DNA of 64,000 nucleotides from Syncephalastrum monosporum B8922 (lineage: Eukaryota; Mucoromycota; Mucoromycetes; Mucorales; Syncephalastraceae), in NCBI GenBank assembly GCA_000697355.1, contig JNEN01001253.1, positions 22,481-86,480 of the forward strand, written 5' to 3'. How positions within the stretch are numbered: position 1 is the first letter of the stretch; every line of letters begins with the position of its first letter. Below are positions 1-11,174 of this stretch, in pieces. Position numbers and translations under genes: made by a program. The notes beneath the pieces were generated by a model. The model was not told where the DNA came from and did no database searches. It was given only the letters and a program-made list of their open reading frames with translations.

Positions 1-2690
1 GGAGCGAGACATTTTAGTGCACAAGCATCGCATATTATGTATGCAGGGTGGCATCACTGTGCAGCGCTTGCTGTGACGCATGTTCACCCAGGAACACCAG
101 TCGTACCTTTAGCTCACCGAGACACCGTATCTTGTCCTTGTGCTTGCGCGTAACTCAAGATATAGAGTCGAAACAATCTCAATCGAATTATATCTGGTCG
201 CTCTTACCTTTGGCAGAATCATACTGACTCGACCTGATTCCCACCAATCTGCCATGCCTTTATGACTGGACATAAAAATAAAGAATCTGAATTAACTGTT
301 TTGTAAGGCTTTCCGAGTAGCTACCATTCTTTCTATTTTGAAAGACATGTTTATATAGGCTTGTCCAAATGCCTGGAGAGGTCTGAAACAGGAGGCGCAC
401 AAGTCAGCCACTTGACGGTAGCAGGTTATCTCGATTTTTCTTTTCCGTCTCTGACATCCCTGCGTGCTCAGAAAGTCAAGCGCCGGTATCCGGTGAAGAG
501 AATATTACAGTTTGACGAGTAAACAGACGGTCGAGAGGAATGGTATGGACAGCGTTACACTGACGCGTTTTTCAGGGTGAAGTGCTGGATTCAGACCTGT
601 TCGCTGTTCAAGATGACTCCTGTGCAATGCCTTTGATACAGCGCAATGTTAGCTTTGAGTAGATACAGGCCACTAGATTTAAACAGTGAGAAGAAACGGC
701 GCGAAAGGTGAAAGGGCACGACTTACGCTAAATGAACGCGCAGCGCTTTATTTGTCTTTCTTTCTTTCGTGAAATCCGGGTCCCATCATCATTAAAGATC
801 GTGGCTGTGCGTGAGAGCTGGCACTGCCTCTGCTATTTTTTTCTATCATTTATTCTGTGTTTGTCCTTCTTTTACGCCTTGTGTCGTAGCAGAAACCCAA
901 CACACATATCTCTTGACCTTCCTATTCGTTGGCGGCCTGAAGAATCAGCGCCAGTTTCTTCCTTGCTATGATGCAATCCATGTAAAAATAGCTTATGCAA
1001 ACTCCGCCGCGTGGATGATGTGCAGATAATAACATGAGAGCATCTGGCCGATGGTTAAGTCATGCCAAAGACAATGAAATAAAAACAGAAAGGCCAAAGT
1101 GAGCCATAACGATATATAACAATCCAAAGTGACCATGTATAGCTGAGGCTGAAAGTTTTCTGGGATTTCTGGAATGATTCATGCGACGACTGGTACCAAC
1201 CTCAAAACCCCTTAAAGCTAAGCTTCCTCAATTTCAAGCTCATCGGTAAAACGAGCAGCGACCGTGCTAAGACAGCCTTATAGAGCAAAGTACGATGGAC
1301 TCACAGAGACGCATGCAAGCACATGGCGGATGTGTATGTACCAGGGAAACGCAATCTTCTCGACGCTCCACAAATAAAATGAGCTTTGTGAAGAGAAGAC
1401 CAGACTAACACTTGCTCAGCTAAAAGAAGACAAAACTGTGCGGTTCTGACTTGCATATACCACGTGTGAGCACAAAGGGGTGAATATGCAGAAACATGCC
1501 TGTCAGTCCTTGTTGGGTTCGGCCGCATTCATTTGATTTTCTGTCTTTCTGTCTTTATTTCTGAGTGCTGTATTGGATCGCCCAGGTCAGAAAATCTCGA
1601 ACGTCTAGTTGCTGACATCAAGCGCACTAAAAATCCAACTCGATTATTTCTTTGTCTGGGTTCGAGACACTAAGGTAATTAACCTGATGTACCTGGGCAA
1701 TTCAAATGCTTGTCATGTTGGCCGTAGCACACATCAGGGGAGCCTTTTATTTGATGAGTTGCGCCATCATTAATGTTTAGTTCCTGAATTATTTCAATCA
1801 TTCGAGTCAAATGTGTCCGGACCGCTAAGAACACTGTATCATTTACTGCTCTCATGGATTGAGTAAACATAGGAAAGGTCTGATGCATAGCATATACGTC
1901 GTCTTTTTTTGGCGGCTAGGCATGAGAAGGCCTGTTGTTACCCCTACACGGCTGCTGGATATGATAATGTTCGTATCAAGTTGGCTTTTCCTCCCAGTCA
2001 GTATATTAGCTTCGGCCAAGTCGTCAGTTTATTAGACCTGTATTGTCCATTGTGAATAAAAACGGAGAGCTGTTATGCCACTATTTTACACCACCCACAC
2101 CCCAATACCGAATGGTAACTCGTGTCACCACAAAAAGGTAGAAAATATGCCGTTTATACCACAGTTACAGGTCGCATGTATTTCTTTTTTTTTTTTTCGT
2201 TGTTCGGTTGTTTGGGCCAAGACCTTTGGTCGCCAAGGATGGGATAGTTTGTTGAGCATTAAAAAAACATGGTGCTATACATAGAAGATTGTTTAGTGGG
2301 TTAGAACATGGATATGGTAACGAGCCATCCTAACGAACATTTAGTGCCTGTTCTTTTTTTATGTGGGACGCGAATGGGAGTTGTTTTCTTCTCTGTATAG
2401 TAAAGCACGGAATGAGCCACGAAGCAGATGACAAAAACATGGCAGGCAAATCGGCGGAATTTACGCTCGGGAAAGTGGGGGCGGGGGGCGATCTGTTTTT
2501 TCTGTTTTCGGAGCGTCGATCCTTGTGTTTGCGGCCAGAATCTAGCGTCGGGCTAAAGAAATTGACATCATGCTTCAAGTGAAACTACACCACCACTATT
2601 TGCCTATGGCAAAACACTTGGCGCGCGCGCGCGCGTTACCTCGTTCTAATAATAAGTCGTGTCCAGTTCCCCTCTTCGATTCCTTTTCAA
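1..2690. other. Intergenic, no gene recognised
   Basis: AT-rich sequence with only short reading frames in all six frames. A 69-codon ATG frame on the minus strand at 1679-1888 has no recognisable motif. A possible minus-strand splice pattern near 95-222 is discussed under rejected items. The right part is presumably the promoter of the gene at 2789. Confidence 0.5.
2621..2635. repeat. GC dinucleotide run
   Basis: A 15-base alternating G/C run about 170 bp upstream of the wall-protein start codon. It is a simple sequence capable of Z-DNA; no function is shown. Confidence 0.8.
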
Positions 2691-2692
2691 AG

Positions 2693-2700
2693 ATATAAAA
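2693..2700 (+). promoter_or_regulatory. TATA-like box of the repeat wall-protein gene
   Basis: The octamer ATATAAAA lies 89 bp upstream of the ATG at 2789, the expected place for a TATA element of a strongly expressed fungal gene. Confidence 0.5.
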
Positions 2701-2788
2701 GAGTCGATCTTTTGAACTCAAACAACCGCATCAACCAACAACTCTTCACAGTTCTTTTTTCTACACACATACACAACTCTACACTACA

Positions 2789-4531
2789 ATGAAGGCTTCC
2801 CTCGTCTATTCCCTCCTCGCTTTCGCCGCTGCCGCTCAGGCCGCTCCCCAGGCTCCTCAGCAACCCGCTGCTGGCGGTCAAGCTCCTGCTGCAGGTGGTG
2901 ACCAAGGCGGCGCTACTCCCTCCGCTGGTGGCGGTCAGCAGGGCGGCCAGCAGGGCGGCTCCCAGACCGGCCCTGTATCGATCACCCAGCCCACCCAAGG
3001 TGCTCAATGGAAGCCTGGTCAGAAGGAAACCGTCTCGTGGCAAAAGCCCCAGGATGGTGTTGAGCAGCTTATGATCAACCTCATGAAGGGCGACCCTACC
3101 GCGCTCCAGCTCGTCCAAACCCTCGCTCAGAATGTCTCTGCTTCCAAGGGCCAAACCGAGGTCGATGTCCCCAAGAACGCTACCGACGGTAACCAGTACT
3201 CCATTGCCGTCGGCAGCGACCCCAACCAGATGGCTTACATTGGCGGTCTTACCATCTCCAAGAGCGCCTCGGCTTCTGGCTCTGCCTCGTCTGGCGATGC
3301 TTCTGGCGCTTCTGCTTCTGGCGATGCTTCCGCTTCTGGCGATGCTTCCGGTGCTTCTGCTTCCGGCGACTCTGCTTCTGGCGACGCTTCTGGTGCCTCT
3401 GCTTCCGGCGACGCCTCTGGTGGCTCCGCGTCTGGTGATGCCGGCGGTGCTGCTCCTGCTGGCGGTGCTGCTCCTGCTGGCGGTGCTTCCCCTGCTGGTG
3501 GTGCTGCCCCTGCTGGTGGTGCTGCTCCTCAGAAACGTCAAGATGCTTCGAGCGGCGGTGCTGCCGGTGGCGCCGCTGGTGACGCTGGCGCTTCCGGCGC
3601 TGCTGGCGCCTCTGGTGCTGCCGAATCTGGTGCTGCTGGCGCTTCGGGTGCCGCTGCTGGCGCCTCTGGTGCTGCCGAGTCTGGTGCTGCCGGCGCTTCT
3701 GGTGCTGCCGAGTCCGGCGCTGCTGGCGCCTCTGGTGCCGCTGAGTCTGGCGCTGCTGGTGCTTCTGGTGCTGCCGAGTCCGGCGCTGCTGGCGCCTCTG
3801 GTGCCGCTGAGTCTGGCGCTGCTGGTGCTTCTGGTGCTGCCGAGTCCGGCGCTGCTGGCGCCTCTGGTGCCGCTGAGTCTGGCGCTGCTGGTGCTTCTGG
3901 TGCTGCCGAGTCCGGCGCTGCTGGCGCCTCTGGTGCCGCTGAGTCTGGCGCTGCTGGTGCTTCTGGTGCTGCCGAGTCCGGCGCTGCTGGCGCCTCTGGT
4001 GCCGCTGAGTCTGGCGCTGCTGGTGCTTCTGGTGCTGCCGAGTCCGGCGCTGCTGGCGCCTCTGGTGCCGCTGAGTCTGGCGCTGCTGGTGCTTCTGGTG
4101 CTGCCGAGTCCGGCGCTGCTGGCGCCTCTGGTGCCGCTGAGTCTGGCGCTGCTGGTGCTTCTGGTGCTGCCGAGTCCGGCGCTGCTGGCGCCTCTGGTGC
4201 CGCTGAGTCTGGCGCTGCTGGTGCTTCTGGTGCTGCCGAGTCCGGCGCTGCTGGCGCCTCTGGTGCCGCTGAGTCTGGCGCTGCTGGTGCTTCTGGTGCT
4301 GCCGAGTCCGGCGCTGCTGGTGCTTCCGGTGCTGCCGAGTCTGGCTCTGCCTCTGGCGCTGCCGCCTCGGGCGCCTCCTCTGATGCTTCCTCCTCTGACG
4401 CTTCTTCGTCTGGTGCTGATGCTTCCGGCTCTGGCGCTGAGTCCTCGTCCTCCTCGACCTCTGGTGCTTCCAAGAAGGTGGCTGCTGCCTTTGCTTTCGC
4501 AGCCCCCATGGTCGTTGCCCTTGCTTTCTAA
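2789..4531 (+). CDS. Secreted GPI-type wall protein: KRE9/KNH domain plus Ala/Ser/Gly repeats
   Basis: This is a single-exon 580-residue protein. It opens with a signal peptide (Met-Lys, then a hydrophobic Ala/Leu stretch ending in AQA near residue 19). A domain at about residues 62-157 starts VSITQPTQGAQWKPGQ and resembles the KRE9/KNH N-terminal domain (Ser/Thr-rich GPI-anchored family, involved in beta-1,6-glucan and wall assembly). Low-complexity Ser/Ala/Gly and Ala/Pro/Gly tracts follow. A Lys-Arg pair at 249-250 could be a Kex2-type site. Residues 309-506 are 18 copies of an 11-residue Gly/Ala/Ser/Glu unit. A Ser-rich segment and a short hydrophobic C-terminus ending VVALAF suggest a GPI-anchor signal. 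Expected location is the cell surface. The start is the first ATG after a TATA-like box. The other frames and the opposite strand are also open across the repeat, but only this frame has a signal peptide, a domain and a hydrophobic tail. Substrate or partner is unknown. Confidence 0.85.
   Translation: MKASLVYSLLAFAAAAQAAPQAPQQPAAGGQAPAAGGDQGGATPSAGGGQQGGQQGGSQTGPVSITQPTQGAQWKPGQKETVSWQKPQDGVEQLMINLMKGDPTALQLVQTLAQNVSASKGQTEVDVPKNATDGNQYSIAVGSDPNQMAYIGGLTISKSASASGSASSGDASGASASGDASASGDASGASASGDSASGDASGASASGDASGGSASGDAGGAAPAGGAAPAGGASPAGGAAPAGGAAPQKRQDASSGGAAGGAAGDAGASGAAGASGAAESGAAGASGAAAGASGAAESGAAGASGAAESGAAGASGAAESGAAGASGAAESGAAGASGAAESGAAGASGAAESGAAGASGAAESGAAGASGAAESGAAGASGAAESGAAGASGAAESGAAGASGAAESGAAGASGAAESGAAGASGAAESGAAGASGAAESGAAGASGAAESGAAGASGAAESGAAGASGAAESGAAGASGAAESGAAGASGAAESGAAGASGAAESGAAGASGAAESGSASGAAASGASSDASSSDASSSGADASGSGAESSSSSTSGASKKVAAAFAFAAPMVVALAF
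3713..4306 (+). repeat. Nine identical 66-bp tandem units (each two 33-bp subunits)
   Basis: Reading the lines directly gives nine consecutive copies of a 66-bp unit with no base difference that I can find. Each unit holds two 33-bp halves encoding the same 11 residues with different codons (TCC..GCC..GCT GAG versus TCT..GCT..GCC GAG). More divergent 33-bp relatives flank the array on both sides (about 3590-3712 and 4307-4340). Such identity points to recent expansion or ongoing homogenisation. Confidence 0.95.
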
Positions 4532-5532
4532 GCGCATCTTTTCTTTATCCTACATCCCACACAACACGCACTCACACATTCGACTCACTCCCGCCAACAT
4601 CATAAATTTCTAGAAGTCTTCTAGTGTAGAAAACGAACTGTATTCTCTATCAAGAATAAATTGTATATGGATATTGCTATTACTACTTTCGCTTCTCATT
4701 GATTGTGAATTTTTGACATTATCGCATCTTATCACATTTAAGCAGCTGCGATCCAATTTATTTCCAAATGAAGCGCATGACGTACTATGATAAAAATAGA
4801 AACGCTTCTTGTGCCCAGACAGAAGCTAAAGTGCTTAGCACCTTTACAATTTCGAGAACTTTGCCAAAATGTAAGTTTGAGTAAATTATTGATACTACAC
4901 ACTAAACTGGTTTTTACATGTCATGTAAATTTTTGAAGCTCGGCATTTTATTAGTTCGTGGGTATGTGAACGCGACCGATGAGATCTAACGTAGTCGTGC
5001 GGTAGGAAACGTGTTATTGGAAACACGAGGCATACGAGGACGATAGATTCTCTTGCGAGCGTACCCTAATAACATGACACTGCATATCAAAATGATGGCA
5101 GGACATAACGTCAACCAGAAGTCATACACTATAGCCTATAATGGGAGAGTGGGTCCTTATGGTGTTGATGATTTTTTTGGTCATGGTATCTACGAGCTTG
5201 GTGGACAGGAACACATAATGAGTGATGCTGCGGCCAGCAATGGTTATGGTAAAGTGTTTAGTAATGATTGATTTCAAAGCAATCGAGGGGCTGACAAAGG
5301 CGAAAGTGGGCCTGCGTGAGCGCAGAAGGGAACAGTCACGAGAATTCGCGTACGGAGTGGAAGCTGCCGGAATTTTCGAGCGGGACGTAGCGCAATGCAG
5401 TAGTGAGCTCATTTTTTTTCATGCAGAGAGCGATAAAACCCACGCGCGATTGACCTTTGTCGTTTCTTTTTTATTTCTTCAAACAAATCATCCATACCAA
5501 CCCTTGCCTTTACGTCCTAGAATACATAAGAC
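4532..5532. other. Intergenic
   Basis: The left end holds the 3' region of the wall-protein gene with an AATAAA at about 4654. A 66-codon ATG frame at 5074-5271 shows no known motif. The right end is the 5' region of the BAG-domain gene. Confidence 0.5.
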
Positions 5533-7386
5533 ATGCTTTTCTACAACTCACCGCACCATCTGATTGTCCACCGCCCGGAGACGTACAACCTTCAGCGCTC
5601 CTTGACGCTTGACGACTATCTCCAACTCCAGCTTTTGCTTCAGCACGAGCAAGAGCAGCGCAAGCAGCGGGATGCTTGGCAGCAAGAGCAGCTGCGCCTT
5701 CAGCATGCCATGGCTAATCTCAAAGCCCTCAAGGAAAACTACCGCCGTCAACGCGCCATGCAGATCCAACAGTGCATCGAGCGCTACCGTGAGCAAGAGG
5801 CGCGCATCCAAGCCCAAGAAGATTTTTATCGCCAATGCCTTGCTGCTGCCATTGAACAACGTCGTGCTGATGAAGTTTACGAGCGCTATCAGCGATCTCA
5901 GCAGCCGCAACGACGTGATTCATATGAAGACTATCGGGAACAGCAATTGGCGTCTGTGCTCAAGCTCTTATTCAATCAGACCGACCGGGATGAGGAGGAT
6001 GATAACGACGAGGTGATGGAAGATGCTCAAGCCAAGAATGAAGAAGAAGAAGACCAAGAAGTTCAGACCCTCTGGGATTATATTACCCGCGAGCAGCCCC
6101 ACGAACAAGACGAGGAGATGCAGGAGTCCAACGAAGAAGAGGAAGAAGAAGACGAGGAAGAAGAGGAAAGCGAGAGTGAGCAGCAAGAGGAAGTTTCCAG
6201 ATCTCCGCCTCGCCCGGCCGCCTTGCCGTCCTCGTCTGACCATCACCCTGACGCATACACGCCGCTCTTTTCCCGCAACGACGCGCGCAGCAAGGAGGCT
6301 GTGCCCGTCCGCCAGCAAGCGAGTGCGACACCACCCCTGCAAAGTCATGTGCTGAACCTCAAAGACTTGCTCGATCAACTGGTCTCCTACGATGAACAGC
6401 CTCAGCAGCAGCAAGCAGGCTTTGGCAAAACACAACCGATCTATGATGCCAACGAGTCCGGTGCTCAAGAGTCTGCGACAACCCAGCCTCCGCCCCCCAA
6501 TACAATGACCAACCTCGCACGCGAGCTCAAGTCCCAATCACTTGGTTCGACGCAGCAACAAAAGCGGGAGCAACGGCCACCTCAGCAACCCAAACAGGTC
6601 AGCAAGGATGCTCCACAGTCCAAGCATAGCACCCGGATCTTCGACACAGATGAGCCCGCGGCCCAGCCCTCGCCAACCACTCAACCTCCACCCGCTGACA
6701 CGACTGCACGTTTGCACAAGGAAGCGAGCCAGCCCCAGTCAAACAAGCCGCTGTTCTCCTTGGACGAATCCGCTGCTGCCCCATCCTCGACCGCTCAACC
6801 TGCCCCAAAGCACACCACACAGAATGTGCTGGGTGATCAAGCCAATGACAACGTGTTTGCACCCCAAGACATTATAACAGAAGCAGAGCCGACTCCCCTC
6901 AATGAAACCACACCGGCCTTCCCCAAGCAGGAGCAGGAGCAGAAGCAGCAAAGAGACAAGTCATCTTCTAGATTGCCTAGTACTGTCAGCGTCAAGTTGG
7001 ATGGTATTTCCAAGGAGCTCAAGTCAATCCGATCCCGGGAAGACGAGGTCCTCCAGACGCCTCTTGACTTCAAGGAAAAGAACGATACGATGATTCTACC
7101 TGCGACGACACCAAACAACCGGCGTTTCCTGGGCTATGAAGACGAGATCATGCGCGCCATGCTTAAGCTGGACACGGTCGAGTCGGATGGTGACGAAGGC
7201 ATCCGAAATGCGCGTCGTGCGCTGGTGAAAGAAGCTGAAGGGATGCTGGAGCGTCTGGACGAACACAAGCAACGCGAGTGGGAGCGGGCTCGTCGACCGC
7301 AGACGACCCAGGCCAACAAGAAGAACCGCAAACGCAAGCACAAGCAGCAGCACCACCACAAGCAACCCGTTCCCCAGGTCGCTTAG
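5533..7386 (+). CDS. BAG-domain protein (HSP70 co-chaperone regulator type)
   Basis: This is a single-exon 617-residue protein. Residues about 20-150 are a Gln/Glu/Arg-rich probable coiled coil. Residues about 155-220 are strongly acidic, with long Glu runs. The middle is disordered and rich in Gln, Pro and Ser. The C-terminal part (about 529-585) matches a BAG domain: FLGYEDEIMRAMLKLDTV, then GDEGIRNARRALVKEAEGML and ERLDE, keeping the Leu-Asp, Arg-x-x-Arg and helix-3 pattern that contacts the HSP70 ATPase lobe. The tail is Lys/Arg/His-rich and could be a nuclear signal. BAG proteins act as nucleotide-exchange factors for HSP70; which chaperone this one serves is not shown. No other family fits as well. 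The start is the first ATG of the open frame. Confidence 0.72.
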   Translation: MLFYNSPHHLIVHRPETYNLQRSLTLDDYLQLQLLLQHEQEQRKQRDAWQQEQLRLQHAMANLKALKENYRRQRAMQIQQCIERYREQEARIQAQEDFYRQCLAAAIEQRRADEVYERYQRSQQPQRRDSYEDYREQQLASVLKLLFNQTDRDEEDDNDEVMEDAQAKNEEEEDQEVQTLWDYITREQPHEQDEEMQESNEEEEEEDEEEEESESEQQEEVSRSPPRPAALPSSSDHHPDAYTPLFSRNDARSKEAVPVRQQASATPPLQSHVLNLKDLLDQLVSYDEQPQQQQAGFGKTQPIYDANESGAQESATTQPPPPNTMTNLARELKSQSLGSTQQQKREQRPPQQPKQVSKDAPQSKHSTRIFDTDEPAAQPSPTTQPPPADTTARLHKEASQPQSNKPLFSLDESAAAPSSTAQPAPKHTTQNVLGDQANDNVFAPQDIITEAEPTPLNETTPAFPKQEQEQKQQRDKSSSRLPSTVSVKLDGISKELKSIRSREDEVLQTPLDFKEKNDTMILPATTPNNRRFLGYEDEIMRAMLKLDTVESDGDEGIRNARRALVKEAEGMLERLDEHKQREWERARRPQTTQANKKNRKRKHKQQHHHKQPVPQVA

Positions 7387-7487
7387 AGCCCTTTCTTTCT
7401 CTTGCATCATCATATCGCATCATTTTAGCTTCCCTTTGTAAATAATACACAATAAATATGGCATACTGGGTCATGTAAAGCAGTCAT

Positions 7488-8074
7488 CTATTTCTTTTCG
7501 CCTTGCAAAGTAACAACAATGCGACGCGCACCACCATGGGTGCGGTGCTCGCACAAGTAGATACCCTGCCAGGTACCCGTGTTCAGCTGGCCATTCGTGA
7601 TGGGGATATTCAGTGACACGCCAACTATACCAGACTTCAGATGGCCAGGCTGCACATACACGTGAGAATTACCATCGCCTTATATTTTGTTTCGTTTCCT
7701 TTCTTACCATATCATCAGGACCTTCGTCCGTGTGGATATAGGGAAGCGTTTCTGGGACAATCTTGTCGAGACCCATGTCCATGTCACGACGCACATCCGG
7801 GTCGCAGTTCTCGTTCAGCATGAGCGACGCCGACGTGTGTTGCACTAGTGTAATCAGTTAACCACAGCGTCAATGGTAAAGGGAGCATACGCACAAAAGA
7901 TGTTGGCCATGCCAACCTTGTAGTTCTTGATCTCGGGCACCTGGTTCACAATCTCACTATGCACGAGATGGCAACCTGTGCATTTTTAGTAAAGAAATAC
8001 ATGGATACGCGACTCTTTCATCCATTACCCTGGCCACGGGCGGTCAGACGAATCTGCTTCTGGAACCACGACAT
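7488..8074 (-). CDS. YjbQ/UPF0047 family protein (thiamine-phosphate synthase-like)
   Basis: Four exons (8029-8074, 7895-7975, 7708-7844, 7488-7649) give 141 residues, close to the usual length of about 135-140. The start [10 protein letters not shown] is typical. Family motifs follow in order: QHTSASL (about 44-50), [48 protein letters not shown] and [20 protein letters not shown]. The conserved His residues that form the metal-site core are present. Bacterial members have been reported to have weak thiamine-phosphate synthase activity, but the physiological role is unsettled. All introns are GT-AG; one acceptor is TAG. The protein is probably cytosolic. The gene is convergent with the BAG gene; the two stop codons are about 100 bp apart. 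Confidence 0.9.
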
Positions 8075-9479
8075 TATTTAAGAGTGGGGATAAAGAAAAG
8101 AGATAGACAGAACGTTGGCGAATGTGTTTGTTGGCTTTGACGCGCTCTTTACGTCAATCGCATCTTTACTTTCTGAGTTCCGATCTCACTGCGAAGTACA
8201 GATCATGCAAGCAATCCCATTTTGTTGATACAAAGCATCAGGCCTCTTGATAGAAGTCATGAAACTATCATATATACTCTGCACTTTAAATGATGGTGAT
8301 ATCTATTTCAGATATGGCAAATGTCTCCCATCTAGTTGTGAACACTTGTCAGCTGATCGTCATACATGCAAGGTTAAATCCGTGTGTCTGTTTAGTCACT
8401 ATCGGTATAGTATTACAATCTTTCGAGTAAGTAGAAATGTATCCACATCACTATAATAAACGACGTATATATTTGATGACTACAGATGTTTATAATATCA
8501 GCTAACGTCCTTGTATATTATAACGCGTGTCAGTATTGTTAATTCACAGCTACAAGCTATAACTCAGCCAAATACGAGAGCAATTTCCTGATCGACAGAC
8601 ATTTTTGACAGAGGTGCATAACATGTTGTCAGCCTCCCACATGTGGGTCGCTATGTATTATTGTCAATCGCATTGGTACTATGTGACCGAGTAAAGGTAT
8701 CGTAAAAGGTCCATTGAGAAGGAGTGCTTGAAGTATATGACAGTACTCAAGGACGGCTTGTAAACGACCGAAAAATTGGAAATACTTTTGACTCCTGCAA
8801 GTGATATGTACATGTGTTTCACATTCTATGGACAGCTGAGGCTATTGAAATACGGCCCATGATTGTCTTGTCCATGGATAGATAAACAAGATAAGAAGAT
8901 CGGCAGCTCGAGAGAGGACTTAAAGACGCGAAAACAACGTACGCGAATAATAGGAGAGCTTATGAGATGAATTAAATACAGGATGACAATGAGTGTATTA
9001 GAACCAAATGACCGTAGAGGACATAATAAAGGATAAATTAATTAAATACTGTAAGAGAAGGAGGGAGAGAAGAGAAAAAGAAACGACGGCGATGGAAGGT
9101 TACACACACGGGCGCGTCGACATAAAATGAGAGCATTGACGTCAGCTTTCGAGCGAATGAGCGGGCAGCGGATAAGAAAGGCCCGGCGCGCGAAAAGAAA
9201 GCAAGCATACGCAACGATTATTGTACTTACGCGGGCGAGACAGAAAGAAGTGGGGTGTTGCTGATATTTACATTTTTCACATTTTTTCTTTTTTTCTATT
9301 TGCTTTCATCGATCACATCAGCCAAGCACTTCATGTAATTGACTTTTCCTCTTTTCTTGTTTATCACCCTGCTCTGCTCTGTTCTGTTTTCTTGCTTTGC
9401 TCTGCGTTGTTTGCTCTTTTAAAAGCCACCCTTGCTTCTTGTGTCAGCCATTGATTTTCGCTTTTCTCCAGAACCAACG
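8075..9479. other. Intergenic, between divergent YjbQ and PP2C genes
   Basis: About 1.4 kb of AT-rich sequence with no credible reading frame. A T/C-rich tract occupies 9260-9430 just before the phosphatase ATG, as is common in fungal promoters and leaders. Confidence 0.5.
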
Positions 9480-10993
9480 ATGGGTCAGACACTTTCAGAA
9501 CCGGTTACCGAGAAGCATTCCAGCAAAGATAGCGATCACAAACTAGCATACGGTGCCTCCGCTATGCAAGGCTGGCGTTTGAGTATGTGTCTATTTTTAT
9601 CGTATCTTGTTATATGTGTCTACATGACCGACATGATATTCATCATGTATCTGTTATGCTTTAATAGCCATGGAGGATGCACACGTGACTTTGTTGAAAC
9701 TCGATGACACCGACGCGAGCTTCTTTGGCGTTTATGATGGTCATGGCGGTAAATGCGAGACTTCATATTCTTACCTCTGGAAATTAACTCTTTCGGCCTA
9801 TCGGTCCCTAAAGGTGCCACGATTGCACAGTACACAGGCCAAGTCCTTCATCAGAAAATCCGAGAGAGCGAAAACTTTGACAAAAAACAGTACCGTGAGG
9901 CCCTCAAGGATGGCTTCATGCACATTGACAAAGAGCTGAGCGAAGGTGAGATTGTTCTTATTGAAACTGCTCTACTTACCGAAGCTGTCCGGGAACCACA
10001 GACGGGAACTTTGCATACGATCCGTCAGGCTGCACAGCTGTCACGGCTCTCATCACACCCGAGAACAAGATCCTTGTGGTAGGTATCCATATTCAACACG
10101 TGGAAATGAAGCTTAGCAGGACCCTACACAGGCCAACGCAGGCGACTCTCGCGCCATTATTGGTGTCAAGGGCAAAGCCAAAGCCTTGTCGTACGACCAC
10201 AAGCCCATGGACCGGGCCGAATCCCAGCGCATCATTGCCGCTGGCGGCTTTGTCGAGTTTGGACGTGTGAATGGTAAGTGATACAGGTTTCCTCGCACTT
10301 CTGGACGCTGTGATAATAGATTGTGTTCGATTTTCTAGGTAACCTCGCGCTTTCACGTGCCATTGGCGACTTCGAGTTCAAGCAAAATGAGTACCTCCCT
10401 GCTGAAGAGCAAATCGTCACTTGTAATCCGGATATTATCGAGCACACTATCACCGAGGACGATGAGTTTATGGTTTTGGCCTGTGACGGTAAGCAAATAT
10501 GGCAAGCGTGGCAAACAGGAGAAAAGGAATGCTGACAGCGTTGCGCGTAGGTATCTGGGATGTAATGACCAACCAACAGGTGGTGGATTATGTTCGGGCC
10601 GAGTTGGCCGAAAGAACGCCTCTGGACGAAGTGTGCGAGCTCGTGATGGATAACTGTCTGGCCCCGGACAGTGAGGTCGGTGGTCTGGGCTGCGACAACA
10701 TGTCAATCATTATCGTTGGTATCCTGCACGGCAAGACCCTGGAGGAATGGTACGACTGGATTGCAAAGCGCGTCGAGAACGAGGCACCCAAGAAGGATGC
10801 GCTTGGCAACGATGTCAAAGCTGCAGAGACACAGAAGAATGACACGGAGTCATCGAACGACGAGGAGACCTCAGAGGGAGAGGACACCCGAATTGCTGAG
10901 AAACTGTCACCCAAGGAACAAGAGGAGCTCGTGTCAGAAGCCAAGGCTGCCTCACCTGCGCCAGAGGAGCACCAGCGAACATCAACACCCTAA
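9480..10993 (+). CDS. PP2C-type Ser/Thr phosphatase, PTC2/PTC3-like
   Basis: Seven exons (9480-9582, 9668-9748, 9814-9945, 10002-10078, 10132-10273, 10339-10488, 10551-10993) encode 375 residues. The start MGQTLSEPV matches the N-terminus of yeast Ptc2/Ptc3 and fits N-myristoylation (Gly2). PP2C motifs are complete: GWRLTMEDAH (32-40), the metal-binding VYDGHGG (56-62), [44 protein letters not shown] and [14 protein letters not shown]. The C-terminal 90 residues are acidic, Ser/Glu-rich and probably disordered. The family is Mg/Mn-dependent and switches off stress MAP-kinase and DNA-damage signals in yeast; the targets here are inferred only from homology. It ends about 180 bp before the convergent TAD2 gene. 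Confidence 0.93.
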
Positions 10994-11174
10994 AAGCACT
11001 AAACTGCCTTTCTCAAACAACGCAGCTTTCATATTGCATCGCTACACAAACAACACCGCAAGAAATAGCCTGTCTTTCTTTCCTTCAACGCCCCGCACGC
11101 CCTCTTCCCTATTTTCCTATCTCACCAGAAGAACAAGAAATTTCATTTTTGATGCATAAAGAATACCATGCACA

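Noticed and set aside
1..222. Minus-strand pattern ATG-ATTCTGCCAAAG, donor, acceptor, then VRLVFLGEH, like the start of a Rab gene
   Set aside because: No GK[ST] P-loop follows and a stop comes soon; without the sequence to the left it is best seen as chance.
2687..4537. Long open frames on the minus strand and in other plus frames across the repeat gene
   Set aside because: They arise from the GC-rich 33/66-bp repeat. Only the plus frame from 2789 has a signal peptide, a known domain, a TATA box and a hydrophobic end.
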